This document shows positions 22,140-36,049 of a stretch of DNA of 64,000 bases, in pieces (position 1 is the first letter of the stretch; every line of letters starts with the position of its first letter). The stretch spans positions 744,001 through 808,000 of the forward strand of contig JAQJVL010000288.1 of NCBI GenBank assembly GCA_035578905.1. Direction: 5' to 3'. Under the pieces are notes generated by a model that ran no database searches, had not been told where the DNA came from, and worked only from the letters and a program-made list of their open reading frames with translations. The translations under genes and the position numbers were made by a program. This stretch comes from Stictocephala bisonia (taxonomy: Eukaryota; Arthropoda; Insecta; Hemiptera; Membracidae).

Positions 22140-22540
22140 TTAACCAATAATGTAGTCAACATGGTCTGACCAAGATCTATTAATAACGTCATGTATTGTT
22201 AGTATAGTAACCATTTCATTGGCCTGGCTATCCAGTACACAATAGACAAGAGGTACAGGAGAGCTGTCACTTGTGTAATGTGTGTATCTTGTGTGTGTTA
22301 GAGAGACCACTGCTTCGCTTGAGCAAATTACTGCAGGGCCGTTACAGTCACAGACGCAATTGTCCGGTGAACAGTGCGAGCAATCGCTCATTGCAACGGC
22401 AGTGAACCGTGAATGTGGTCTGGGATCTGTATGTGACAGCATACCCACATCCGAACACTGTCATCCCAGGATTGCACGCATTCAACAATGTTTTGATTCA
22501 TGGCCATTCTCTTAAACTGAAAAGTGTACTCTTGTTGTGT
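22140..22540. other. GC-richer island within the intron
   Basis: Against about 30 percent GC around it, this block is clearly richer (for example 22310-22470) and keeps long open frames on both strands with no recognised motif (22448-22140 minus, 22282-22515 plus). It has no obvious splice sites. It could be a conserved regulatory block of the host gene, an unrecognised exon or old mobile DNA. Confidence 0.35.
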
Positions 22541-23269
22541 AAAGGATCCTTTTTCATTTTGTTGTAATATAAAACAATTTCGCCAGCATCAACATTGTTT
22601 TATAACAAGTCTAGTTGGAAATACCTTCTCGTATCAATGCATGCAAAATTACTGAAAAGTCATGACAAATATTTGTGAGTGTTGAGAAAACATATGTTTT
22701 GTAAATAGAAGAAATAGCATACTAGTAAAATTACACGGAGAATAAGTCTGATAATAATTTACAAAACCAAATGTAGCTCACACAAATGTTCACAGTACAC
22801 CTCCTTTTCAGCTAGAACCTATTGTGATTCGTGGAGACATATACTTCTAATAAGATTTCTGATTTACAGTGGCTCCGATTAATGTAATTCATGCCCTAGT
22901 TCTTCATTCTCCCTCATATATCCTAACAAACGTTTAATATTAAATCTTATTCTATATACAAATTAAAATAAAAGTAAGTTTCTCTCTTCTGTTATAAGAG
23001 AATAAAAAAATGTTTTTCATCCTGTAACAATTAAAGTGGAAACTACATATTCTCATTTAAAAACATTTAAAATTATTTTAGCATATTTATCAAACAAACA
23101 ATTGAAATAGATGAAGTTTGTTGTCGTATTAGAACAAATAATTTATGCAAACTTCTAAATTTAATAAAGTTAATGGGAAAGTTTAGAAAAGTCAGAAGTT
23201 TTTGTTTCAAGATGCAGTAGTAATTTGTAATTTATTTTGTAACCATTTTAAGAGATATTTTTATAAATA

Positions 23270-23710
23270 ACTAGCTGACAGCCCTTGTTCGCTACGGGAT
23301 GGTTCTCTAATCTTGATTACCCTTCCCCATCTAGTTCTCTCTAAGCCATCACATAAATACAAAAGCTCAGCCTGCTGCTGTTCTCTTTAGATAAATAGTC
23401 TAGAAACCCCTACAAGTTTACTTTAGGGGGATACAAAGTAGTTTGATCATGTCACAATGAGATCCAAACTATCCAAAAATTTGTGTTATGGTTTTTACAA
23501 GCTATCAGGAATAAATTTTAAATTAATGACAATGTTATTCTTATAGAAAAAAGAAACGATGATTGGCTATTTCTACTCCTTAGGAATGGAATTCCAACAA
23601 ATCCTTTATTAGTGAGTCTCTAAAATATAAAAGCTAACTTTCATCCAAACTTCATCAAAATCTGTTCTTTAGTTCTAGAGATTTTGTGTTAATTCAGTAC
23701 GTGGTTTTTT
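23270..23710 (+). repeat. Dispersed repeat, copy 1 (LINE/SINE 3' end-like)
   Basis: It begins 'ACTAGCTGACAGCCCTTG' and runs through 'GGTTCTCTA', 'GATACAAAGTA', 'GGAATGGAAT' and 'AAAAGCTAACTT' to 'TTCATCAAAATCTGTTC'. The same landmarks appear in the same order at 62870-63350. The closing wording resembles RTE-type LINE ends, but no protein remains. Confidence 0.7.
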
Positions 23711-24679
23711 AAATTATATAATAAGATTAAAATAATTTTTGGAATTAGTCTGCCGGTTGCTCCTTTAAGAAAAAGCTTAGTTAATGAATAAATAACCATA
23801 CAAACTTGATTTTTAGTTAGGGATACTTAGTAACCCTTCACAATATGAAATGTATGATATGGAAAAATAAATAGTCCTGCAACAAATGTTTACTGGTTTG
23901 TTATCAGAAAAATACTATCCTATATGTAAAGTACTTTTATACTACGTTATAATGTTTTTGAAGCACAGATCATGGATATCGATAAGTTATTTCAAGCCAC
24001 AGTCCTGATTTTCATGTTAGATCATGAGTTTAATGCAAATCTACTTTAATGGCAGACCCAGTGTTAATCACAGAAAATTATTTTATCATGAATTGACTAA
24101 AAATACAAATAAAGTACATTTGCTTGCATATTAATCTTAAAAGAACAAAAGTAATATGATGAGAGATATGAACTTTTATATGATTACCCAAGTTGGGCAG
24201 TGTAAGTAATAGCTGCAAGGAGTAATAGTCATTACACGGGTGTATAGCCGGCGCCAAAATGGCTGCCATTTGTCTTTCTTTGTTGACTTTGTTGAGCCAC
24301 ATTTAATTAGCTCCATCATTTACAGACCCAGATTGATGTCCACAAGAACTGTTGGATTCTCCAGTTTATACATTTTAAAATAAAAATATTAATAATATTT
24401 AACTCTTAGAAGTGTAAAACTTAAAATAAACATAAGTGTGTATTTCATAATTTTTTTTATCTTTGAAGTATGATGATGATTGTTTAGATAACTTTAAATT
24501 TAGAGAGTATCAACTCTTGAATTACTAACTCGGTAAAAGATTTTAACATACCGTAGTAATATCAAACTTAAAAAAAATTGTCTAGCTTTGTTAATGATAA
24601 GGCCAATATTTTGAGAAACTTATAAAGAGTCAAGTTGTTTTAAAATAAAAAAATCAAGGTAAACAGTTGTTGTAACCAC

Positions 24680-24850
24680 TGGAGGATAAAAAGTCCAGGA
24701 TGTCTGAAGGATAAAAGGTTCAGTTCATTGAGTAAGACCTGAAGGTTAAAAGGCACAGTTCAACAAACAATGACTGTAGGATAAATGGTCCAGTTCAATG
24801 AGTAAGGCCATGAAGGATAAAAGGTCCAGTGCAATGAGTAAGGCCTGAAG
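24680..24850. repeat. 35-bp degenerate tandem repeat, about 4.5 copies
   Basis: Units of the type 'GAAGGATAAAAGGTCCAG' + 'TTCAATGAGTAAGGCCT' follow one another with substitutions and one or two indels. Confidence 0.8.
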
Positions 24851-25589
24851 TTTTGTTCGTTGGATGCATAAATTATGAGTCAAACAAAACATTGGGTATA
24901 GTTAATAAATGTAAGGCTTTGTTGTGTTTTATTTAGAGCTGAACTATAATTACATTTGTACCCTTCTTTAAAATTTGATGTGCAGCATATTTTTACTGTT
25001 GCATTGTTACATGTGGATGGATTTTATTTTAACATGAATACATTTTTATGATAGAAGCACATGGATCATCAGGCGTATTAAAATCATAAAATAGTTTACA
25101 AAATAAAAATCATAAAATTAATTCAAAAATACATTTTACATTTTAAGTGGTAAAATATAACTTCCTAATAATTAGGGAAAAAATATACACAATATATACT
25201 GTTTACATTTACAATACAATATTTGACACATCATTAAAATTTAAGAGTGCTGAGGTTTATGTTTAAGATATCTTCACTCAGCCGTATAGCTTATTTTTCA
25301 AATTTCATCTCAACCTTAAAGCATTGTACAACGTCTCATCAATTAAATTTGATAACAAGAAACTCTTGGACAATGATACTACTATTTGAAAAATTGTTTG
25401 AAAATCTTAATACAAATGTTGTGCCATACTCACAAACCACTTCAAAAAAGGTCTCACTTTGATGGCTAGAACCAATGTATCAACTTATTTTTTGCTTTAT
25501 GGGAGATCTGAGTCCAACACTTTTTGCAATAACCTTTTGAGTATCTGGAGATCAGGATAGGTCTGGTAAAAAATGTTATGACAATACCA

Positions 25590-26420
25590 CAGAGGTACTT
25601 GGTGATGTACCTCCTACACTACCAGTCACCCTTATATGTACAGGGGTATTGACCATTCCATTCAACCACACACCTGCCTACTTGGGCATGTCCCTCCTAC
25701 CAACCCACAGATGTATACAGTGATGTCCCTCCTACACTACCAGTCACCCTTACATGTACAGTGGTGTTGAACAATCCAGCAACCCACAGAGATATACAGT
25801 GACGACCCTCCTACACCCCTAACCACCCTTACATGTACAGTGGTGTTGACCAATCCACCTACCCACAGAGGTATACAGTGATGTCCCTCCTACACCCCTA
25901 TCCACCCTTACATGTACAGTTGTTCAGAGGTATACAGTGATGTCCCTCCTACACCCCTAACCACCCTTACATGTACAGTGGTGTTGACCAATCCACCTAC
26001 CCACAGAGGTATACAGTGATGTCCCTCTTACACCCCTAACCACCCTTACATGTACAGTGGTGTTGACCATTCCACCAACCCACAGATGTATACAGTGATG
26101 TCCCTCCTACACTACCAGTCACCCTTACATGTACAGTGGTGTTGACCAATCCAGCAACCCACAGAGATATACAGTGATGACCCTCCTACACCCCTAACCA
26201 CCCTTACATGTACAGTGGTGTTGACCAATCCACCTACCCACAGAGGTATACAGTGATGTCCCTCCTACACTTCCAGTCACCCTTACACATACAGTGGTAT
26301 TAACCATTCCACTCAACCACACAGGTACTTGGGCATGTCCCTCCTACCCGTCCTTACATGTACAGTGGTGTTAACCAATCCACCCACCCACATAGGTACT
26401 TGGTGATGTCCTTCCTACCC
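25590..26420. repeat. Minisatellite with units of about 80 bp
   Basis: Repeating landmarks are 'GTGATGTCCCTCCTACAC', 'CACCCTTACATGTACAGTGG', 'TGTTGACCAATCCACC' and 'CCACAGAGGTATACA'. About ten units, some shortened, fill the span. The 'ACATGTACAGTGGTGTTGACC'-type core is the reverse complement of the core of the 36-bp minisatellite at 63440-64000. Confidence 0.85.
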
Positions 26421-27529
26421 ATCTTACACGCACAGTGTATGGGCTCTCTGATAATGGGGAGGCTAGTTCTGTTGTGCATATACCAGTCCAAAATAAGGAT
26501 TTTAAGTACCCAAAAAACTTATGTGGGTGGCATTTGTAAAAAAACCAGGAGTTATTATTGGTTAGCTCTATTTATATATACCTGATTGTTACACTAGTGT
26601 CTTATATCTAGTTTCATTATCTAGGCCAATGTTATGGTAATAAAGTAATTTGACATGCAGTGATCTAAGTCATCTTCATCTTGGATTTGTTGAATATTTT
26701 GAATGGTCTTTAAAGCCTTACACTAAAACCATATCAACATGAATGTGAGGTGGTCACAGGAATATTGGTTTGGACACAGAAACAATGAAGGGTTTTAGTC
26801 CTATATTGTTAAGGCACCCAGCTTTCGGATGAATTCAGCTTACGGGCTAAGTAGTGATTACCCCTTTTCTCTTTAATGAAAAAGAATTTTTAGCTGATTG
26901 TTTGAAATTGATTACTCAATAAGTTTAGTATAAATTTTAATAAAAACTGTCAGTAGATAAAATATTATTGATTTTAAGTGCTACTATAATCAAACCATCA
27001 ATGACATAAATCATTAAATGAATTTTAATTTGAAAGTGTATCTGAATTCTTAATTACGCTTTTAAATGGAAATATGTACTTTGAATAAAACCAGAATTAC
27101 AATAGAAGAAAAATAAATAATACGCCAGTGTTCCTCCGAGTGTGCTATCCAATTAGAGCTAACAAGCACTTCTTGAGCACTGCCCGTCCGCTCGTCTTCT
27201 TCATCACAGTAAATAAGTTAAATGTGAAATTTCAAACTGGCAGGTTATTCATAAAATACTAAGAAATTGTGTATAAGTAGTACATTGATTTAAAAGATTA
27301 TAAATATGTTAATGTATGAATTATGAATATTTAGACTTTATATAATTTTAAGGGATGTTATATGTTGGCAATGGAAATCAAACATCCAGTTTTTTGTTTT
27401 GTTTATTTTAAGTATAGGTTAGTCCACTCTAATAGTTGACAGATCATGTAACTCTAATAGTAGTCATCTAAGTGTTACAACTAGTCTTTCACATCTAGCT
27501 CTGTTGTGTTATAATCCTCATAAGTCATA

Positions 27530-28735
27530 AGTCATTTATTCAGCCAAGATTATTAACAAATATATACATTGCATTGGCTAAGTCTAGGTAAAACTAGAGA
27601 CATTTAAGTATTTTAAAACTTATATCTAAAACTTAAATAGCATGGTTTCTAAAACAAATGAAATGTATAACTGCCTAAATTAAAGAAATAAAACTAGGAT
27701 TCTCCACCAGCCAGAAACTCTTGGACGCTGTAGTAGCTTCCTTCCTGTAGCATAAGTTTGTCTTTTTCTAAATTTATTATAGTTTGTTTCCAGCTTAAGG
27801 TCATTAGGCAGTTTACTGTACAAAATTGTTCCATTGTAAAATAGGTGTTTTTTGAAAAAAGAGGAAGAGTGAGCCGGAATTTTCAAATCACTACTGTTTC
27901 GAAATTGAAAACGTGAATTTTGTTTAGTCAAAAAAAGTGAAAGGTTTTCTTTGACAAAACTTAGTGTTTCCAAGCTGTAAATGGAAGGAAATGTTAACAA
28001 TTTTGATGATTTAAAAACATTTTTACAGGGATGATTTCGATGCAGTGGTAGATTATTCGAACAGCCTTTTTTTGAAGTCTAAATAAATATAGTGTCCGTT
28101 GGTTCTCACTGCCCCACACTGGTACGGCATACATTAGGAGTGGATAAAGCAAATCATAGTATGCTGTGAGAAGGACATCGGTGTTAACTGCCTTTGCAAG
28201 ACTGCGTAAAAGGAAAAGGCATGTGCTCACTCGATGGCAAACCATCTCAATATGAGTGTGGAAATTTAATTTTTCATCAAGAATTACGCCCAGGAGTTTT
28301 ACTGATTTAGTTTCTTCTAAAACTGAATCATCTAAGTAAATTCGGAGGCCAAAAACTGAGTTTGCTAATGAATTTTTTATTTTGAAGTTAACTAATTGGG
28401 TTTTTGAAGCGTTGACCTTAAGCTTGTTGTTATCAAACCATTGGAGTAGGATATTTGACTCCAGAAATGCTTGTTTCTCCAATTCAAGCCTATTAGGACT
28501 AGACAATGAGAGGGATGTGTCATCCGCAAAGAGGCAAATATTTGAGTTTGCTATACTAGATGGAATCTGATTAATAAATAAAAGAAAAAGTATTGGCCCG
28601 AGGATTGAGCCTTGAGGCATCCCACTAACAATACCTCAGCAGAGGTGTGACGCAAGTGATATCCAGCATCATCAACAGCTGGTATTTCCACACACTGCCT
28701 GTGACCCCGAAGGTAGGAATGAAACCAATCTAAAT
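27530..28735 (-). mobile_element. 5'-truncated LINE with intact catalytic box
   Basis: On the minus strand the element enters in the palm ('WFHSYLRG' at about 28725), passes 'MPQGSILGPILFLLFINQI' and the catalytic 'LFADDTSL', and continues through thumb and C-terminal segments. It ends near 27530 with 'AATAAATGACTTATGACTT', a repeated heptamer. Upstream palm, fingers and endonuclease are absent. Confidence 0.85.
27994..28620 (-). pseudogene. LINE reverse transcriptase, catalytic and thumb part
   Basis: This frame of 208 codons starts at 'MPQGSILGP', includes FADD (catalytic pair), 'KLLGVILDEKLNFHTHIEMV' and 'LQKKAVRIIYHC'. It ends at a frame change, and the C-terminal 'FPSIYSLETLSFVKENL' continues in the next frame (28000-27680). 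The N-terminal third of the reverse transcriptase is missing, so it is a dead fragment. It is antisense to the host gene. Confidence 0.85.
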
Positions 28736-31700
28736 TAAGCTAATAAATTGATAAATAAGCTTTTATCATAATTTGTATCATTGTTCCCCTCTGGATGAAA
28801 TAATTGCTATATTATACCATGTGATATGCTATTTAAAGTATGTGCTTGTTCTCTATGTTTGATCTTATTGACTTAATGTGAATTTAGGACACAATTGCTT
28901 TGATTAGTTTTGCTTTAATTTAATATATTTATTTTTACAGTTCTTTTATTTTTACATTTTAATTCGGTTTTGACAGTTGATTCTTTGCTTGATCCTAGAT
29001 TTGTGTTCAGTGGACGCACATGTCAAAACATGAAACATTTGATATAGTGTAAAATTTTTTATCAAATTCGTGTACAAGCATTGAACCAAAGACAGTGGTA
29101 TACCGATGGTCTCTTAAAAAACATATTTTTTCTGTAAAAAAAATAAAGTGTAACAATATTAAACAACAACTGTAGTAGGCAATTTGAAAGTAGAAAATAG
29201 TTGTTTCCAGATTCAAAACAGTACCCCTTTCTTTATGATTTTAATTATTTATAGGCCTAACCATTTATATGTATAATTTATACATTATATGCAAATAAAG
29301 ATCGTTTTATTTTTAGTTTGAATGCCATTTCAGTCTTGGGTCAGTCCCCCCTCCCCTCTCAACACTGAGTAAGCTCCTGATCGGTTAAAACAACTTCTAC
29401 ACAATTTCATCCTTGTTGTTTCCACACGATAACTGAAGTAGAGTTTAGTTACATGGTCTATTGGTTTGTGAATATTCAAACGTAATTTTACAAATAATCT
29501 ACTTTCTATTCATGTACAAGAAGTTCATGTACTGAGACTCTACCTCAGTTTTTATTCACCCTTCCATGATCAACTGAAGCAGGGGAATTCTTTCTACCTT
29601 TCTTTCCTCTCCTTTTAAAAATTAACGAAGATTTTAAAATGAAATTTACATTTTATCATTACAATACATATTTAAACCAAGTGTACCAACTTGTGTGCTG
29701 TAGATAGTATACAAGGTGGCTTAGTAAGTGAAGCAGGATCGGCTATGCTGCAGTACCAACCTAATGTTGCCAAGGTGATAATGTATTTGGGGATTAGCTA
29801 TGTTGTAGTCAGGTTGGGTCAGTTGGTATGCCAGATATTAATTACCTACCTGAGTGTATGCCACATCAATAATGCTATGACCTTGTTACATTACTGAACT
29901 GTCTATCATGTCTTCATTCGTTGTTACTGGTGGTTTAATGACTTAGCAAACACCTATAATTTTTTTTGTGAAACCAACTTTAATCAGCTATTCTATTTCT
30001 TTACTAAATTAGTAGATAAACCTGGCAACGCTTTGGTGTGGTCTAGTCTAACATTAACTATTAGTCGTTACTTTTTGACTTTAGTTGTTAGAAAAGTAAA
30101 GATTGACTGTTACCTTGATTTTATCTGAAATACAGTAACTTATAGTGTTTTCACGAATAAACAATATGCCCACAATAATAAACTTACAGGATATATTTGG
30201 ATGTAATATACACATAGATCAGCTGGTCACGGCAGCACTTTTCAACACTGACATTTATTTTCAGACTTTATTAAAGTTCAATATAGTGGTTTGAGTCAAG
30301 TCCAATTTCTCTGAAGAACAACCGGAGCACAATATTTACATAAAAAACTAAAAATAATGATCACAATATCATAATAAACATTCTATAATACTAGACAACC
30401 TTCTATAATAAACATTAGACAACCTTTAAGCTAATCCTGGGTAGTGTAACACCACAATTAATAAGTATGCAATCAATTTATTACTTATACTATGAAAACT
30501 AGTATAAATAACAAATTCTTAACAAACGTTAGTTCTAATTTTATTCCCAATTATTTTGGACCACTACATTACAAACAATACACAAAAAAAATAATATAAT
30601 ATTCTATATTGTATTATAATCTTTGATTGGAAACTTGTTAAAAGAATGACAGAAAAACAAAAAGAACAACCTGGTTCAGTGAAAGAAGGAATGCCCATTC
30701 GGAAAGAATCAAACTAGTTTAGGGAGCAAGAAAAGCCAATTATTAATCAAAAAGTATTGACTTATCCTCAAATGGTCCGATTGGGCCCATTTTTGAATAA
30801 TAATAATCATAATATTACAAAACGTTATTTATATGTTGTTATAATATTTATATGTTGTTTTATACACACACACTCACTCACTTAAATCTTTACTATAAGG
30901 GAAAGGGAATGTAAGTTATCTTCAAAACTCTATTACAGTAAGAACATATTTACATCCTAGCACAGTTTTCATTTTTAAGCATTGAAAAATTAAATTTATT
31001 TTGACTTAATGTTTATCACCTAACATTAGAATATTTCTACTGAACAGTTAAAATGCTTTATTATTTTTATAATTTAATATCGGAACAGTAAGACTAGTCT
31101 TTTTTTAAAGCGATGTTTGTAAAATTGTTAACATTTCAGGATGGTTAAATTTGTAATATTCTCTCCCTGCAACTTTGGATGATTGTCAATTGTGTCTGCA
31201 TTAATAAATTGAGCATAGCTTAGAGTGTTCACTTAAGTTTTTATCACCAGAGCTACGACTCTTGAGTGTTTAATAACATCAGTCACTTTATTAGATTAAA
31301 GTGTTTGCTGCACATTAGCTAGCCCATCAGTATTGGGAGTAAAGTGCCTTTACTGGTCGTCACACACTGTGTTATGGCCTACAACCCCTTCCTCCCCACT
31401 CCAGTCCTCTTCGGGAAATAACACAATGAATTGGCTGCCCATTCTCATGGTGTACATTGTTTACCTCCGACGTTTTATTTATTATTCATCAAGTTAGTTT
31501 ATTATTATGGTTTTGTATTATGCAGAACGTTTCTGAACTCTATAAAAATAATTAAGAATATTTAAATCAAACTTTCTCAAAAATAGGCAATACTGGCAGT
31601 AATTGTCTTTCTTCATATTTTAGTTTTTTTATTGTAGTCGACGTTTACCTTTTTTTTAATTCGCTGTATGTAAAGTGAATTCACTTTTTTACAGAAAATT

Positions 31701-32215
31701 TGAGTTTTTGTTCTTTTGTATTCCTTTGATTGCAAGCATAATGTTTGTGAAGCAAAGCATCACATAGTAATATTCAGGTTTCAATAAAGAATCAATGATA
31801 CATAAGACGACAAAGAAATAAGAATACATAATTTTTGTCAGTAAACCACAGTGGTGGATTCAGATGAGAGTATTAAAAATTAGTGATACAACTGTGGGCA
31901 GTTTGATAAATCTTTCTCTGTTTCCTCATTACAGCTTCTGTTTTTGGTACTTGAATCCATAAACCTCCTTTGGAACTATATAAATGAAGTAGTCATTTTA
32001 TAAGTCTTTTAAATTATTTCCATTAAAAAAAGATATAATTAAAAGTGATGCATATTACAACATATACCACCTAGTAAGTAAGATGAACACACCATGGCGA
32101 GTAAAAATAAGTTTTTGTGATGAAGTTTATTTACTTTAATTGATACTTACTTGATGACTTTATTGCTGACCACCATACGGCCTGAAGGGGGAGAGAGTAA
32201 AATGATGGTGCAGTG

Positions 32216-32587
32216 TTATGCACCGTTCCAGGGCAGGGTTTGGGTTCTACACAGCGTTATGCACCGTTCCGGGGCAGGGTTTGGGTTCTACACAGCGTTA
32301 TGCACCGTTCCGGGGCAGGGTTTGGGTTCTACACAGCGTTATGCACCGTTCCGGGGCAGGGTTTGGGTTCTACACAGCGTTATGCACCGTTCCGGGGCAG
32401 GGTTTGGGTTCTACACAGCGTTATGCACCGTTCCGGGGCAGGGTTTGGGTTCTACACAGCGTTATGCACCGTTCCGGGGCAGGGTTTGGGTTCTACACAG
32501 CGTTATGCACCGTTCCGGGGCAGGGTTTGGGTTCTACACAGCGTTATGCACCGTTCCAGGGCAGGGTTTGGGTTCTACACAGCGTTA
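32216..32587. repeat. 41-bp minisatellite, 9 copies
   Basis: The unit starts 'TTATGCACCGTTCCGGGGCA' and ends 'GGGTTCTACACAGCG'. Nine copies are present. The first and last carry 'TTCCAGGGC' while the seven inner copies carry 'TTCCGGGGC'. The unit has no stop in any + frame and its length is not a multiple of three, so all three + frames stay open. This is a repeat artefact and not evidence of a protein. Confidence 0.95.
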
Positions 32588-33314
32588 CGTAACTATTAAA
32601 CCTCAACAACTTGTTTAAATTCACTCCCAAAATTTTATTGTTTTTCGCCAAAATATAAGAACTTTTTAAAAGATATTAAGGTTAGAAACATATTCTATCC
32701 CTCCTCCCTTAAATTCTCCCCCTTTTCCCCTCATTAGAAAACAAATGGAAGAAAGTCCAACCAATGACTTTATCACAAATAAAAATATGCATGAAAGTCG
32801 ATGACAAAAATTAGAGGGGGGTTGGTGACAGCGTTACATCATTTTTTAGGGGGGTTTAATATTACCCGTTACAAGTCCGTTACAGAGGGGGGGTATGAAA
32901 AGGTCGATTTTTAGGGTTCCGTAATTTAGAGATGGCCCTTTAACTGGATAGGTGGTGTAAATTAACCACTTATAAAATGGTGTCAGTTGTCAAACTTCAA
33001 TAAATTTCCTCTGGGTCCTTCTCGCCCAAATCTGTAGTATTTTGTAAAAATAAAACGTTTAATGAAACAACAAGTAAATATTTCATTTAAAACTGATTTC
33101 AGTAAGTTGTAAAAGTTGTTGATTTAACAACATTATATGTGTTTGTTTTGTTGGAGATACCAGTTGTTATTCATGTGTTCTTTCCTCATAAAATTACTCT
33201 CTCTTAAAACAGTAAACAAATTCAGCTCTTATATTGCTATGTTGTAAGATAAACGTGCAGTCAATTAGTTTAAATCATTTGAATAAAATGATCTTGTTTT
33301 CCTAGTTTTAAGTA

Positions 33315-33316
<2 letters not shown>

Positions 33317-33350
<34 letters not shown>
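33317..33350. repeat. (TA)n microsatellite
   Basis: A pure TA run of about 34 bases. Confidence 0.95.
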
Positions 33351-33352
<2 letters not shown>

Positions 33353-34099
33353 TATTCATAAATATGAATGTAAAGAGGTAATACTTTAAGCTTGCTCCCT
33401 GAGGATTCAATAGGATCAAATACAAGAAATTCTTTACCCTCTGAGGATGAAATCCTTTATTACTTTGAAAGTATCCTTTCTGAGACAAGTGTAAAGGTAT
33501 TGACTCTTTGATGGGACTAAGACCCAATCATCCTTTCAGCAAGTAACAAGCATCCGATTGTGTCTCTGACGAAGGGTGTGGCTCGTTAACTTTATCCATG
33601 CTCATAAGGAGGAACGAGAATAGACGCAGAGGCATTACATATTGTACATGAGATAATTACGTATTATATTCTTTTATGTTATTAAGTATAACATTCAAAT
33701 AAAACCACTAACCTATTTGCAGTGTTTTCTCTTTGAAACATAGTGATTAGTATGTAGTAATAGTAGCTTATGAAAAGGGCTTTTTCAAATTAAAATATTT
33801 TGTGGAATTACAAGAATGTCTTTTATTCATACATATACGTATAAGAAAGTTGATTACTATGAAATGGAAAGGATTTCACATGGATTTTTTACTAAATTTC
33901 TGAGGATAATTTTCTCTTGAAATATATTAACAATTTGCCAAAACATGGAAAGCTGAAAGCCACAAGCTTTTATTTATTTTAAAATTTGTGTGACTTGTAA
34001 CTAAACACTCGTTATATATACATCTATTCCATACAAAGTTGTTCATTTTGATAGTCAAATAAAATTATATGTGATTATACACATCTTGAATTTTGTTAC

Positions 34100-34520
34100 T
34101 GCTAACTTAAATAATCATAATAATAATAATCATTTATTGCTTTTGACAATATTTACAATTGCATAAGCTAACAAAATAAACTAAGAAATGTATATAAATT
34201 ATATAAAACATATTATATAATAATAGTTCAATAAATGTATGAATAAATATCAATATCTTGACGATAATATAAATAGAATTTTGAAAATGTCAAATTTGGT
34301 AAATTTATTCTTTAATGATTGTCTTCTAAATATCTTCAGTTTTGTAGTATGATTTATTTTCTAAATAATTTATTAATTTTTTTATAATTGGTTCTTCTTT
34401 GAGGTCTGCAGGGAATTCATTGAATAATTCAACTCCATTATAAAACAGATTTTTTTGATAAAATGTAGAATTGTGATAAGGTATATTTATATAGGTTTTG
34501 TTTCTTATTTTAATTGGCGT
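34100..34520 (-). mobile_element. LINE 3' fragment
   Basis: On the minus strand 34490-34330 encodes 'YHNSTFYQKNLFYNGVELFN' followed by 'EFPADLKEEP', the C-terminal end of the CR1/Jockey-type ORF2 seen elsewhere here. The 3' end near 34130 has AATAAATGATT plus ATT repeats. Confidence 0.65.
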
Positions 34521-34649
34521 AAAGTACTATTTTGTGAAATATGTAAAATATGACTTGTGAAAATAACAGTTGTTTTTTATTGAGTTAAATTGAGTAAAAA
34601 TGACATACCTTTTATTAGAGTATAATTTATTTCTTCAAATAGTTGAAAA

Positions 34650-35000
34650 TAGACAATAGACAGCACTTATTGTGGATTACGTTTGTTATATTTATTACAT
34701 AATTAATTTATACAAACAGGTACAGTGTAAAGTAAGGTATAATAATAGTCTACTATATAGTGCTAGTAGCCAACCTTAAACAATACCAAGCTCCCTATCA
34801 CTGAAATATGATGTTAAACCTTAGATAATTATTAAGATGTGTTTTGTCATCAAGAAACTCTTGAATAGAGTAAAATGCTTTATAAATAAAAAGGTTCTTT
34901 AATTGTGACGTAAATTTTCAAGGAGTCAGTGTTTTTAAATTATCAGGAAGATTGTTATATATTTTAAGACCCATGTAGTATTAAAATATGTAACTAAGAA
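34650..35000 (-). mobile_element. Second LINE 3' fragment
   Basis: On the minus strand 34985-34835 encodes 'MGLKIYNNLPDNLKTLTP', a stop, then 'FYSIQEFLDDKTHL', equivalent to the last residues of ORF2 in the neighbouring family members. The 3' end lies near 34650 ('GTCTATTGTCTATT'). Confidence 0.6.
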
Positions 35001-36049
35001 AATTCAACTTAAAAACTTAAAAAATTCAAACTAAGATTAGTTAATAACAAGATAAGATTAATTAATTCAATTAATTTGTAAAGTGGGATTCATCTTTAAA
35101 ATATTTTATAAACTCTGTATTTTGTTATAGTATTTGAAATATCAAACTCTTTGCAGCCTGAAAATCTGATCCATGTAAGATTTTAATTTAGAGAATTTGA
35201 ATATAACTTTCTTATCAATGATTATGTTATCCTCTTAAATTATATACCTTTCCATAAAATAATTGAATTACATATTAATGTATTTGCATAAACTCATATA
35301 CCTGCACACAGTGTTGTATTTAAACGAAAGTTTGAAGATTTTATGACCTGTAGTCTTGTTACTGCCCAGATTGACTTAACTTCAGAAACAGACATATATT
35401 ACTCTCGCAGTTAGTAAGTAAAATATTAGATTTTCGCCCTTATGGTATACACCTTATTTCCAAATTAAATCCATTTACTGGCATCTAATGACTTAATTTA
35501 CCAGGCACTAAAGACTTATACAAACAAAAGTTAAAAAAATTCATTTAGAATAAAAAATGGATTAAAATTATATGAAATATAAAATTACAATAGATAGCAA
35601 GTTAAACACTTTAAGAACAACACATATTTAGATATTATTCTTTTTAATAAATTTAATAGTAAAATCATATCCACCCAAACACTGTCAAACTTCCTAAAAC
35701 AGCAACCATTCAAGCAACCACAGAAAATTTTAAATAAAATTTATTTTAGTTAAAAACCTATTAAAAAAGTGAAAATGAACTATTTTCTCATTATTTTATG
35801 ACCATTTGGTTATTTCTTAAACAACTGTGTAAGTTTATCTTTGTATTAGTTTCTTCTTGTATTGGGCAAACAGTGTGTAAAAGTATTGTGTTGTGAAAGG
35901 AGTGTATTGTTGGACATTAATTAGTATTTAACCATAGATCTATACTTCAGGGCAGATACCTTATTTCCCTAATTTCAACATGAAATAATTGTAAAGTTAC
36001 ATTAAATTCATTATAAAACAGTTATCACATATATACCCTGTACCATAGC

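Noticed and set aside
29691..29897. 68-codon + frame with hydrophobic residues
   Set aside because: No recognisable family and no exon borders. Likely chance.
32151..32618. Three overlapping open frames with the same repeated peptide
   Set aside because: A 41-bp unit without stops yields the same peptide in all frames. There is no start context, splice site or codon signal.
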